A stretch of 64,000 bases of DNA from Burkholderia sp. SRS-W-2-2016 (GTDB lineage Bacteria > Pseudomonadota > Gammaproteobacteria > Burkholderiales > Burkholderiaceae): contig NZ_MSDV01000038.1 of assembly GCF_001931485.1 (NCBI RefSeq), forward strand, positions 20,905-84,904. The letters are read 5' to 3'. Shown piece after piece: positions 24,616 through 33,260 of this stretch; the first letter of the stretch is position 1, and every line of letters begins with the position of its first letter. Below the pieces are notes generated by a model. That model did not search any database. It was not told the DNA's origin and was given only the letters and a program-made list of their open reading frames with translations. Both the position numbers and the translations under genes were made by a program.

Positions 24616-26975
24616 TCGACCGCCTGAAGTTTGGCGACGGCCAGCGCGAGCCACTTCTCGCCGTGGCGTTTGAAGCGGACCTGCGCTTTCGAGTCGGTGC
24701 CGCCGCCTTCGAGCGCGGTGATCGTGCCTTCGCCGAACTTCGTGTGGAACACCTGCTGACCGACCCGGAAGCCGGTTTCGGCCGCGCGCTGCTCGTTCGC
24801 GAAAGCCGGTGCCGGCGCGGACGGGACCGATGCCGCCGTCGACGCACCGCCGCCATAGCCCGGCCGCTGGAACCAGTCGCGCCCGTAGCCGGCGTTATCC
24901 GAGCGGCCGCCCCAGCGCGCGCCCGCCTCGACCTTCGGCGTGAGCCACTTGAGCGTCTCTTGCGGCAGTTCGTCGAAGAAACGCGAGCGGATGTTGTAGC
25001 GGGTCTGACCGTGCAGCATCCGGCTTTGCGCGAACGACAGATAGAGCCGCTCCTTCGCGCGCGTGATCGCGACATACATCAGACGCCGCTCTTCTTCGAG
25101 GCCGTCGGCTTCCATCGCGCTGTTCTCGTGCGGGAACAGACCCTCTTCGAGACCGGTGATGAACACCGCGGTGAATTCGAGGCCCTTGGCCGCGTGCACG
25201 GTCATCAGCTGCACCGCTTCCTGACCGGCCTGCGCCTGGTTGTCGCCCGCTTCGAGCGACGCGTGCGACAGGAAACCGGCCAGCGGCGTCATCGTGTCGG
25301 GGTTCTGGGCCGGATCGGCAACATCCGGCGCGTCGAGCACGACCGTGTTCGGATCGTCGGTCGCGACTGCCAGTTCGGGCGCGGCGCTCGCGCCCGGGCG
25401 CAGCGGAATCGAGCGCGCCGGCGTATCGAGCCCGTAGCCCTCTTCACTGACGAACGCGGCGGCCGCGTTGACCAGTTCCTGCAAGTTCTCGAGCCGCTCC
25501 TGACCTTCGCGCTCGTTCTGATAGAACTCGGAAAGGCCGCTCGTGCGGACCACGTACTCGACGGTTTCCGGCAGGCTCATCTGCTGCGTTTCCGCGCGCA
25601 TCTTGCCGACCAGGTTCGCGAACGCGGCGAGGCTCGAACCCGCCTTGCCGGCGACGTACGGAATCGCCGCGGCCATCGAGCAGTTGTACAGACGCGCGGC
25701 GTCGGCGAGCTGTTCGAGCGAGCGCGCGCCGATCCCGCGGGTCGGGAAATTGACGACACGGGCGAACGCGGTGTCGTCGTTCGGGTTATCGATCAGGCGC
25801 AGATACGCGAGCGCATGCTTGACTTCCTGGCGCTCGAAAAAGCGCAGACCGCCGTACACGCGATACGCGATCCCCGCATTGACGAGCGTGTGCTCGATCG
25901 TGCGCGACTGCGCGTTGCTACGGTAGAGGACCGCTATTTCGCTGCGCGACACGCCGGTGTTGATCAGCGCGCGAATTTCCTCGACGATCCAGCCGGCCTC
26001 CTGCGAATCGGTCGCCGATTCATACACGCGCACCGGTTCGCCGTGGCCGGCGTCGGTGCGCAAATTCTTGCCGAGCCGGCGCGAGTTGTTGGCGATCAGC
26101 TGGTTGGCCGCGTCGAGAATATGACCGTGCGAGCGGTAGTTCTGCTCGAGCTTGATCAGATGACGCACGCTGAACTCGTGCTCGAAGTCGCGCATGTTGC
26201 CGACGTTCGCGCCGCGGAACGCGTAGATCGACTGGTCGTCGTCGCCGACCGCGAAGATTGCGTTGTGCTGGCCGGCGAGCAGCTTGAGCCACGCGTACTG
26301 GAGCTTGTTGGTGTCCTGGAACTCGTCGACGAGGATGTGGCGAAAGCGCGCCTGATAGTGCGCGCGCAGCGGCGGATTATGGGCGAGCAGTTCGTAGCAG
26401 CGCAGCAGCAGTTCGGGGAAATCGACCACGCCTTCGCGCTGGCATTGCTGGTCGTACGCCTCGTACAGTTCGACGAACTTGCGGTTGAAGTTGTCGGTGG
26501 CGTCGACGTCTTTCGGGCGCAGGCCCTGTTCTTTCGCGTTGTTGATGAAGTACTGGAGATTTTTCGCCGGGTACTTTTCGTCGTCGATGTTAAGGCCCTT
26601 CATCAGACGCTTGATCGCCGACAGTTGATCGGCGGTATCGAGGATCTGGAAGGTGGCGGGCAAGCCGGCATCGCGGTGATGCGCGCGCAGCATACGGTTA
26701 CAGAGGCCGTGGAAGGTGCCGATCCACATGCCGCGGGTATTGATGGGCAGCAGCGCCGACAGGCGCGCCATCATTTCGCGGGCGGCCTTGTTGGTGAAGG
26801 TCACTGCGAGGACGGTCGCGGGCGATGCCAGACCGTGCTGGATGAGCCACGCGATGCGGGTGATCAGGACGCGGGTTTTGCCGCTGCCGGCGCCGGCGAG
26901 AATCAGCGCGGGCTCATTGGGGAGCGTGACGGCGGCGTGTTGTTCGGGGTTCAGATTGGCGAGGAGGTCGGGCAT
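24612..26975 (-). CDS. uvrD: ATP-dependent DNA helicase UvrD/Rep (SF1)
   Basis: A 787-residue SF1A helicase starting MPDLLANLNPEQHAAVTLPN. Motifs are in order: Walker A AGAGSGKT at 27-34, TFTNKAAREM (Ia), DEFQDTN (II), GDDDQSIYAFRGA (III), QNYRS (IV), VHAAKGLEF (V) and VAITRAKERL (VI). The C-terminus ends in a Tudor-like UvrD domain (GQQVFHTKFGEGTI). UvrD unwinds DNA in mismatch and nucleotide excision repair and removes RecA filaments. An in-frame TTG eight codons upstream (26999) was rejected in favour of the conserved ATG. A TATAAT on the minus strand at 27005-27010 is its probable -10 box and lies only 17 bases outside inverted-repeat copy 2. Confidence 0.9.
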   Translation of the reverse strand: MPDLLANLNPEQHAAVTLPNEPALILAGAGSGKTRVLITRIAWLIQHGLASPATVLAVTFTNKAAREMMARLSALLPINTRGMWIGTFHGLCNRMLRAHHRDAGLPATFQILDTADQLSAIKRLMKGLNIDDEKYPAKNLQYFINNAKEQGLRPKDVDATDNFNRKFVELYEAYDQQCQREGVVDFPELLLRCYELLAHNPPLRAHYQARFRHILVDEFQDTNKLQYAWLKLLAGQHNAIFAVGDDDQSIYAFRGANVGNMRDFEHEFSVRHLIKLEQNYRSHGHILDAANQLIANNSRRLGKNLRTDAGHGEPVRVYESATDSQEAGWIVEEIRALINTGVSRSEIAVLYRSNAQSRTIEHTLVNAGIAYRVYGGLRFFERQEVKHALAYLRLIDNPNDDTAFARVVNFPTRGIGARSLEQLADAARLYNCSMAAAIPYVAGKAGSSLAAFANLVGKMRAETQQMSLPETVEYVVRTSGLSEFYQNEREGQERLENLQELVNAAAAFVSEEGYGLDTPARSIPLRPGASAAPELAVATDDPNTVVLDAPDVADPAQNPDTMTPLAGFLSHASLEAGDNQAQAGQEAVQLMTVHAAKGLEFTAVFITGLEEGLFPHENSAMEADGLEEERRLMYVAITRAKERLYLSFAQSRMLHGQTRYNIRSRFFDELPQETLKWLTPKVEAGARWGGRSDNAGYGRDWFQRPGYGGGASTAASVPSAPAPAFANEQRAAETGFRVGQQVFHTKFGEGTITALEGGGTDSKAQVRFKRHGEKWLALAVAKLQAVE

Positions 26976-27004
26976 TTTCTCGTGGGGACGGCAAGGCAAA
27001 GGGC

Positions 27005-27010
27005 ATTATA
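27005..27010 (-). promoter_or_regulatory. Probable -10 box of uvrD
   Basis: TATAAT on the minus strand lies 30 bases before the uvrD ATG. The position where a -35 would lie (about 27028-27033) falls on the G-rich edge of inverted-repeat copy 2 and does not resemble a -35 sequence, so the element may have replaced or may modulate this promoter. Confidence 0.45.
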
Positions 27011-27026
27011 TGCCCCGACGGTTTTT

Positions 27027-27752
27027 GGGGGCCCTTGGCGCAGGGCGGGGCTTTTTTTGTCTTTGCTCTTAGGGTGTTGGCCTTTCCTTGTTTTCGTGTC
27101 GGTCTATTGGCGTTGCCCCTGTGCGGGGCGGCACCTACTTTCTTTGCTGCTGCAAAGAAAGGTAGGCAAAGAAAGCAGCTTCACACCGCTAATTCTTAAG
27201 CGGGAACCGTAGCGGGCCACCGGTAGTGGTGCATCTGGAATCCGGGTCCCCGCACATTCCGCGTTCGTGACAAGGCAGTCATTCTTCCGGCGGCGCTGCG
27301 CGCGCCGAAGCCCCGTTCAAAAACCGTCGGCGTTTTAGAGCCTCGCCCGGCGAGCCGAAACTCCCCTGAGCGAGGCCTGTTCATCCGCCGCTAGTTGCGC
27401 CCGCCGCCCCGAGGCGCGGCCGAGGTCCCCGCTGCGCGGGCCACCCACGGGTTTCCCTCGCAGACCCGTCCGCGACGCACGCAGTGCGGAGTGGGAGCTG
27501 ATGACGGCTTTGTCACTGGGGCGGAGTGTGCGGGGGAACGGATTCCAGATGCACCACTGCCTCTTCCAAGCCAGGGGACCCGCTTAAGAGCTTGCGGTGT
27601 GAAGCTGCTTTCTTTGCCTACCTTTCTTTGCAGCAGCAAAGAAAGTAGGTGCCGCCCCGCACAGGGGCAACGCCAATAGACCGACAAGAAATCAAGGAAA
27701 GGCCAACACCCCAAGAACAACGAAAAAAGCACCCCACCCTGCGCCAAAGGGC
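27027..27752. repeat. Long inverted-repeat element, copy 2
   Basis: About 726 bp, the second copy of the element at 20697-21557. The left arm is 27027-27281 and the right arm 27501-27752, around a 219-bp core. The outer ends read GCCCT-TGGCGC-AGGGC-GGGGC-T7 inward on the left, and a mirror image on the right. Substitutions against copy 1 are few and scattered. The minus-strand 62-codon frame (27196-27384) is intact here too; over its 189 bp I count 9 differences from copy 1, changing 4 residues. It lies between the divergent uvrD and valS genes. No target-site duplication could be recognised at the edges. Confidence 0.85.
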
Positions 27753-27826
27753 AAAACAAAACCCGCCGTACGGCAAAAAATACCACCACTACCAAAACCG
27801 CCGGACGGCCCAAACCCCCTGTTAGC

Positions 27827-27832
27827 TATAAT
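27827..27832 (+). promoter_or_regulatory. Probable -10 box of valS
   Basis: TATAAT lies 43-48 bases upstream of the valS ATG and 75 bases beyond the right end of inverted-repeat copy 2. No clear -35 is seen. Confidence 0.5.
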
Positions 27833-27874
27833 CAACCATTCTCCGAATCCAAAGCCTCCGATAAATTCAGAAAC

Positions 27875-30754
27875 ATGAGCGACACCCAGAGCTCCACCCC
27901 GTCGACGCTTGAAAAAAGCTTCGAACCCCACACCATCGAAGCCCACTGGGGCCCGGAATGGGAAAAGCGCGCGTACGCAGCCCCCTCCTTCGACGCCAAC
28001 CGTAAAGACTTCTCGATCCAGTTGCCGCCGCCGAACGTCACCGGCACCCTGCACATGGGCCACGCGTTCAACCAGACCATCATGGACGGCCTCACCCGCT
28101 ATCACCGGATGCTCGGCGAAAACACCCTGTGGGTGCCGGGCACCGACCACGCGGGCATCGCCACGCAGATCGTCGTCGAACGGCAGCTGGACGCCCAGAA
28201 AGTGTCGCGCCACGATCTCGGCCGCGAGAAATTCGTCGAACGCGTGTGGGAGTGGAAGCAGCAGTCCGGCTCGACCATCACCAATCAGGTGCGCCGCCTC
28301 GGCGCGTCGATCGACTGGTCGCGCGAATACTTCACGATGGACGACAAGATGTCGGCCGCCGTGCGCGACGTGTTCGTACGCCTGTATGAACAGGGCCTGA
28401 TCTATCGCGGCAAACGCCTCGTCAACTGGGACCCGGTGCTGCTCACCGCGGTGTCGGACCTCGAAGTGGTCAGCGAGGAAGAAAACGGCCACCTGTGGCA
28501 CATCCAGTACCCGCTCACCGACGGCTCGGGCCATCTGACCGTCGCCACCACCCGTCCGGAAACCATGCTCGGCGACACCGCCGTGATGGTCCACCCGGAA
28601 GACGAGCGCTACGCGCACCTGATCGGCAAGACCGTCACGCTGCCGCTGTCGAACCGCGAAGTGCCGATCATCGCCGACGATTACGTCGACCGCGAATTCG
28701 GCACCGGCGTCGTCAAGGTCACCCCCGCGCACGATTTCAACGACTACCAGGTCGGCCTGCGCCACAAGCTGCCGCAGATCGAAATCCTCACGCTCGACGC
28801 GAAGATCAACGACAACGCGCCTGAAAAATACCGCGGCCTCGACCGTTTCGAAGCCCGCAAGCAGGTGGTCGCCGACCTCGAAGCGCTCGGCGCGCTCGAA
28901 TCGGTCAAGCCGCACAAGCTGATGGTGCCGCGCGGCGACCGCACCGGCGTCGTGATCGAGCCGATGCTGACCGACCAGTGGTTCGTCGCGATGAGCAAGC
29001 CGGCGCCGGAAGGCACCTACAACCCCGGCAAGTCGATCGCCGAAACCGCGCTGGATGTGGTCCGCAACGGCCAGATCAAGTTCGTGCCGGAAAACTGGAC
29101 CAGCACCTACTACCAGTGGCTCGAAAACATCCAGGACTGGTGTATCTCGCGCCAGTTGTGGTGGGGCCATCAGATTCCCGCGTGGTACGGCGAGAACGGC
29201 GAAGTGTTCGTCGCCAAGACCGAGGAAGACGCGCGCGCGAAGGCCGCCGCGGCCGGCTACACCGGCGCGCTCAAGCGCGACGAAGACGTGCTCGACACGT
29301 GGTTCTCGTCGGCGCTGGTGCCGTTCTCGTCGCTCGGCTGGCCGAACGAAACGCCGGAACTGAAGCACTTCATGCCGTCGTCGGTGCTCGTTACCGGCTT
29401 CGACATCATCTTCTTCTGGGTCGCGCGGATGGTCATGATGACCACCCACTTCACCGGCCAGGTGCCGTTCGAGACGGTCTACGTGCACGGTCTCGTGCGC
29501 GACGCCGAAGGCCAGAAGATGTCGAAGAGCAAGGGCAACACGCTCGACCCGATCGATATCGTCGACGGCATCGACCTCGACACGCTGGTCGCCAAGCGCA
29601 CCACCGGCCTGATGAATCCGAAGCAGGCCGCGTCGATCGAGAAGAAGACCCGCAAGGAATTCCCCGACGGCATCGCGGCGTTCGGCACCGACGCGCTGCG
29701 CTTCACGATGGCGTCGATGGCCACGCTCGGCCGCAACGTGAACTTCGACCTCGCGCGCTGCGAGGGCTATCGCAACTTCTGCAACAAGCTGTGGAACGCG
29801 ACCCGCTTCGTGCTGATGAACTGCGAAGGCCACGACTGCGGCTTCAGCCAGCCGTCGGGTTGCGGCGAATGCGGGCCGGACGGCCATCTGCATTTCTCGC
29901 CGGCCGACCGCTGGATCGTCTCGCAACTGCAGCGCGTCGAAATGGAAGTCGCGAAGGGCTTCGCCGACTATCGCTTCGACAATGTGGCCAATGCCCTATA
30001 CAAGTTCGTGTGGGACGAATACTGTGACTGGTATCTCGAGCTCGCGAAGGTTCAGATCCAGACGGGTCAGCCGAACCAGCAACGCGCGACGCGCCGCACG
30101 CTGCTGCGCGTACTCGAGACGGTGCTGCGCCTCGCGCATCCGGTGATTCCGTTCATCACCGAAGCGCTGTGGCAGAAAGTGGCACCGCTCGCCGGCCGCT
30201 ACCCGGAAGGCAAGGCCGACGGCGAAGCGTCCATCATGGTGCAGCCGTACCCCATCGCGGACCAGTCGAAGCTCGACGAAGACGCCGAGCAGTGGGCGGC
30301 CGACCTCAAGGCGGTGATCGATGCATGCCGGAATCTGCGCGGCGAGATGAACCTGTCGCCGGCGGTCAAGGTGCCGTTGCTGGCCACCGGCAACGCGGAG
30401 CGCTTGCGCACGTTCGCGCCTTACGCCCAGGCGCTGGCGCGTCTGTCCGAAGTGCAGATCATCGCCGACGAAGCCGCACTCGACGCGCAGGCGGATGGCG
30501 CGCCGATTGCTATCGTAGGAAGCGACAAGCTCGTCCTGAAGGTCGAAATCGACGTCGCGGTCGAACGCGAGCGGCTGTCGAAGGAAATCGCGCGCCTGAC
30601 CGGCGAAATCGCCAAATGCAACGGCAAGCTGAAGAATGATAGCTTCGTCGCGAAGGCGCCGCCGGCGGTCGTGGAACAGGAACAGAAGCGGCTCACCGAC
30701 TTCGAAGCCACTGTCGGCAAGCTGAAAGCCCAATTGGCCCGCTTGCCGGCCTGA
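27875..30754 (+). CDS. valS: Valyl-tRNA synthetase
   Basis: A 959-residue class I synthetase. The HIGH-type motif is HMGH at residues 60-63, the editing domain follows (TVATTRPETMLGDTAV near 223), and the KMSKS loop is at 548-552. The anticodon-binding domain and the C-terminal tRNA-arm coiled coil (about 890-959, VERERLSKEIARLTGEI) complete it. Around residues 650-672 there is a Cys/Gly-rich stretch, NCEGHDCGFSQPSGCGECG, about ten residues longer than I recall for the E. coli enzyme, with a CxxC-like pair. It charges tRNA-Val and edits Thr and other mischarged products. The gene is followed by a 9-bp hairpin at 30763-30784 without a T-tract, then galU. Confidence 0.95.
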   Translation: MSDTQSSTPSTLEKSFEPHTIEAHWGPEWEKRAYAAPSFDANRKDFSIQLPPPNVTGTLHMGHAFNQTIMDGLTRYHRMLGENTLWVPGTDHAGIATQIVVERQLDAQKVSRHDLGREKFVERVWEWKQQSGSTITNQVRRLGASIDWSREYFTMDDKMSAAVRDVFVRLYEQGLIYRGKRLVNWDPVLLTAVSDLEVVSEEENGHLWHIQYPLTDGSGHLTVATTRPETMLGDTAVMVHPEDERYAHLIGKTVTLPLSNREVPIIADDYVDREFGTGVVKVTPAHDFNDYQVGLRHKLPQIEILTLDAKINDNAPEKYRGLDRFEARKQVVADLEALGALESVKPHKLMVPRGDRTGVVIEPMLTDQWFVAMSKPAPEGTYNPGKSIAETALDVVRNGQIKFVPENWTSTYYQWLENIQDWCISRQLWWGHQIPAWYGENGEVFVAKTEEDARAKAAAAGYTGALKRDEDVLDTWFSSALVPFSSLGWPNETPELKHFMPSSVLVTGFDIIFFWVARMVMMTTHFTGQVPFETVYVHGLVRDAEGQKMSKSKGNTLDPIDIVDGIDLDTLVAKRTTGLMNPKQAASIEKKTRKEFPDGIAAFGTDALRFTMASMATLGRNVNFDLARCEGYRNFCNKLWNATRFVLMNCEGHDCGFSQPSGCGECGPDGHLHFSPADRWIVSQLQRVEMEVAKGFADYRFDNVANALYKFVWDEYCDWYLELAKVQIQTGQPNQQRATRRTLLRVLETVLRLAHPVIPFITEALWQKVAPLAGRYPEGKADGEASIMVQPYPIADQSKLDEDAEQWAADLKAVIDACRNLRGEMNLSPAVKVPLLATGNAERLRTFAPYAQALARLSEVQIIADEAALDAQADGAPIAIVGSDKLVLKVEIDVAVERERLSKEIARLTGEIAKCNGKLKNDSFVAKAPPAVVEQEQKRLTDFEATVGKLKAQLARLPA

Positions 30755-30762
30755 ACGATTCC

Positions 30763-30784
30763 CTCGCCCTTCCTCAAGGGCGAG
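30763..30784 (+). other. Hairpin between valS and galU
   Basis: CTCGCCCTT and AAGGGCGAG pair perfectly over 9 bp with a 4-nt loop. There is no T-tract. It may partially uncouple galU expression from valS or stabilise an mRNA end. Confidence 0.4.
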
Positions 30785-30819
30785 GCAAGGACTTAAACCA
30801 GAGGACTCAGGGTATTCAC

Positions 30820-31701
30820 ATGCTTAAAGTTACGAAGGCGGTATTTCCGGTAGCCGGTCTTGGCACCCGGTTCCTCCCGGCCACGAAGGCGAGCCCGAAA
30901 GAGATGCTGCCGATCGTCGACAAGCCGCTGATCCAGTACGCAGTCGAAGAAGCGATGGCGGCCGGCATCACCGAAATGATCTTCGTCACCGGCCGCAGCA
31001 AGCGGGCGATCGAAGACCATTTCGACAAGTCCTATGAGATCGAAGCCGAACTCGAGGCACGCGGCAAGGCCAAGCTGCTCGAACTGGTGCGCAGCATCAA
31101 GCCGAGCCACGTCGACTGCTTCTACGTGCGTCAGGCCGAAGCGCTCGGCCTCGGCCACGCGGTGCTGTGCGCGGAAAAGCTGGTCGGCGACAACCCGTTC
31201 GCGGTGATCCTCGCGGACGACCTGCTGTACGGCAAGCCGCCGGTGATGACGCAGATGATCGAGGTGTTCGATCACTATCACAGCTCGGTGATCGGCGTCG
31301 AAGAAATCCCGCCGGAAGACACCAAGTCGTACGGGATCGTCGACGGCAAGGAATGGGAAGACTCGATCATCAAGATGTCGGGCATCGTCGAGAAGCCGGA
31401 GCCGAGCGTGGCGCCGTCGAACCTCGGCGTGGTCGGCCGCTACGTGCTCAAGCCGCGCATCTTCGATCACCTGCGCTCGATCAAGCCGGGCGCCGGCGGC
31501 GAATTGCAGCTCACCGACGCGATCCAGTCGTTGCTCGCCGACGAACAGGTGCTCGCATACAAGTACCACGGCACGCGTTTCGACTGCGGCAGCAAGCTCG
31601 GCTATCTGAAGGCAACGGTCGAGTTCGCGCTGCGTCACCCGGAAGTGGCGGCCGATTTCGAAGAGTATCTGCGCACCCGTTCGCCGGTTCTCGAAGGCTG
31701 A
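30820..31701 (+). CDS. galU: UTP-glucose-1-phosphate uridylyltransferase
   Basis: A 293-residue nucleotidyltransferase with the GalU N-terminal signature PVAGLGTRFLPATKASPKEM at residues 10-29. Also present are the metal-binding ILADDLL near 129, the sugar-binding VEKPEP near 190, and GTRFDCGSKLGYLKA near 247. It makes UDP-glucose for polysaccharides, lipopolysaccharide and trehalose. Length and motifs are complete. A very strong terminator follows about 40 bases after the stop. Confidence 0.95.
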   Translation: MLKVTKAVFPVAGLGTRFLPATKASPKEMLPIVDKPLIQYAVEEAMAAGITEMIFVTGRSKRAIEDHFDKSYEIEAELEARGKAKLLELVRSIKPSHVDCFYVRQAEALGLGHAVLCAEKLVGDNPFAVILADDLLYGKPPVMTQMIEVFDHYHSSVIGVEEIPPEDTKSYGIVDGKEWEDSIIKMSGIVEKPEPSVAPSNLGVVGRYVLKPRIFDHLRSIKPGAGGELQLTDAIQSLLADEQVLAYKYHGTRFDCGSKLGYLKATVEFALRHPEVAADFEEYLRTRSPVLEG

Positions 31702-31740
31702 TTGCGCGGCACGGCTGCTTAGCCGTTGACCGCTGAAACG

Positions 31741-31785
31741 AAGAAGGCGCTGGGCCCCGCATCTGGGCCCAGCGCCTTCTTTTTT
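31741..31785 (+). terminator. Strong Rho-independent terminator after galU
   Basis: A perfect 17-bp stem (31741-31757 with 31765-31781, inner arms GCGCTGGGCCC and GGGCCCAGCGC) with a 7-nt loop is followed by a T-run to 31785. It separates galU from the convergent TusA-like gene. Confidence 0.95.
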
Positions 31786-31897
31786 ACATTGGCGTGCAGT
31801 TTTTTCCGGTTATCCGGCGCGATGGCCGCCGCTGGCACTGCTCGTGCCGCAAAAGCGACCGGAACCGCTAAACCGTTGAACGGTTGACCCGGCGCGT

Positions 31898-32131
31898 TTA
31901 ACGGCGCCGCATCAGGAACGTGAACACCTTGTCTTGCGCGGAGCTTTCGACGATCTCGTTGCCGGTCTGCTTCGCGAACGCGGCGAAATCGCGCTGCGAG
32001 CCGGGATCGGTGGCGAGCACCTTGAGAATCTGGCCGCTTTCCATATCGGCGAGCGCCTTCTTGGCGCGCAGGATGGGCAGCGGGCACATGAGCCCGCGCG
32101 CATCAACTTCCTTGTGAATCTGAATTTGCAT
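31898..32131 (-). CDS. TusA/SirA-family sulfurtransferase-like protein
   Basis: A 77-residue protein beginning MQIQIHKEVDARGLMCPLPI. The family CPxP motif is CPLP with the sulfur-carrying Cys at residue 16. Size and the fold-defining pattern (GQILKVLATDPGSQRDFAAF) match TusA/YeeD/SirA proteins, which relay persulfide sulfur for tRNA thiolation or molybdenum cofactor. The particular partner is unknown. ATG 32131 was chosen because the 18 codons upstream are not family-like. It is a single gene converging on galU. Confidence 0.85.
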   Translation of the reverse strand: MQIQIHKEVDARGLMCPLPILRAKKALADMESGQILKVLATDPGSQRDFAAFAKQTGNEIVESSAQDKVFTFLMRRR

Positions 32132-32228
32132 CGACGATGACCTTCGGGACGGGGCGTCGCCAACGACGCCGCACAGAAGGGTCAAATTCTACCGCAGCCA
32201 GGCGGTTGCCGCCGCCGCGTGCCACGCG

Positions 32229-33260
32229 TTACAGCGTGACCGCCTGCCCGCTCAGCAGCGACTCGCGCAGTGCCACGCCGATGCGGGTCGCCTCCAGCGC
32301 ATCGGCAAGACTCGCGCCCGTCTGCTCCGCCCCACCCCGCACGGCGGCCACGAATGCGCGCGCCTCGTGCAGGAACGCATCCTCGAAACGCTCGTAGAAA
32401 CTCGGCGTGCATTCGTTGCGAATCCCGCTCGCGTCGTAAATCTCGACGCGATTCGCGCGCGGATTGCGGCCGATCGTCAGCGCGCCCGCCGTGCCGATTA
32501 CTTCGCTATGCGTATCGTTGCCGTGCGCCTGGGTGCGCGACGCGTAGAACATCGCGAGCCGGCCGTCCTCGAACTCGCAGATCGCGACACCGTTGTCGAC
32601 ATCGCCGAATTCCTTCAGTCCATCGTGCAACGCGACCGCGCCCGCCGCGAACACGCGCGTCGCGCGCGGCTTGCCGAGCAGCCAGCGGGCGACGTCGATG
32701 TCGTGCACGGTGCAGTCGAGAAAGATCCCGCCCGAACTCGCCGCGAAGCGCACGAAGAAACCGTCGGTGTCGTTTTTATCGGTGGTCTGCGAGCGCACCA
32801 GAAACGGCCGGCCGATCTGGCCGGCGGCGATCCGCTCGAACGCGTCCCTGTAGCTCGGATCGAAACGGCGCATGAAGCCGATCGTCGCGTGCAGATGCGG
32901 ATAGCGCGCCGCTTCGGCCAGCACGCGCTCGCATTCGGCGACTTCGAGCGACAGCGGCTTCTCGCAAAACACGTGCTTGCCGGCGCGCAACGCATCGACG
33001 ATCTGCTGCGCGTGCAACGACGACGGCGTGACGAGCCACACCGCGTCGACCTTCGGGTCGGCGAGCAGATCCGCGTAATCGTCGTACAGCGCGGGCTCGG
33101 GCAACGCGTCGCGCGCCCATGCGAGTTCGTCGGCGAGCGGACTGCACGCGGCAACCAGCGTCGCGCCCGGCACCCGGTACGCGAGGTTCTCCGCATGCCG
33201 CCTGCCGAGCCGCCCCAAGCCAACCACGCCGATCCGCAAGCTGTCAGCGGCGGGCTTCAT
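32229..33260 (-). CDS. Gfo/Idh/MocA oxidoreductase, second inositol-type dehydrogenase
   Basis: A 343-residue NAD(P)-dependent dehydrogenase. The Rossmann motif is GVVGLGRLGRRHAENLA at residues 11-27, the cofactor-binding CEKPLSLE is near 96, and the catalytic region LDCTVHDIDVARWL is near 175. It is the last gene of the rpiR-iolG unit, with its ATG sharing one base with the iolG stop (TGATG). Inositol clusters often carry extra Gfo/Idh paralogues acting on scyllo- or D-chiro-inositol or their ketones; that role is inferred from position. It is clearly diverged from the neighbouring iolG. Confidence 0.8.
   Translation of the reverse strand: MKPAADSLRIGVVGLGRLGRRHAENLAYRVPGATLVAACSPLADELAWARDALPEPALYDDYADLLADPKVDAVWLVTPSSLHAQQIVDALRAGKHVFCEKPLSLEVAECERVLAEAARYPHLHATIGFMRRFDPSYRDAFERIAAGQIGRPFLVRSQTTDKNDTDGFFVRFAASSGGIFLDCTVHDIDVARWLLGKPRATRVFAAGAVALHDGLKEFGDVDNGVAICEFEDGRLAMFYASRTQAHGNDTHSEVIGTAGALTIGRNPRANRVEIYDASGIRNECTPSFYERFEDAFLHEARAFVAAVRGGAEQTGASLADALEATRIGVALRESLLSGQAVTL

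Noticed and set aside
24663..27212. An 849-codon plus-strand frame across uvrD that runs into the repeat element
   Set aside because: It is antisense to uvrD, has no ribosome site, is Arg/Val-biased, and ends inside non-coding repeat DNA.
20697..27752. The block between the two inverted-repeat elements as a composite transposon
   Set aside because: prpE, mtn and uvrD are chromosomal housekeeping genes with native codon use, and no transposase or target duplication is seen.
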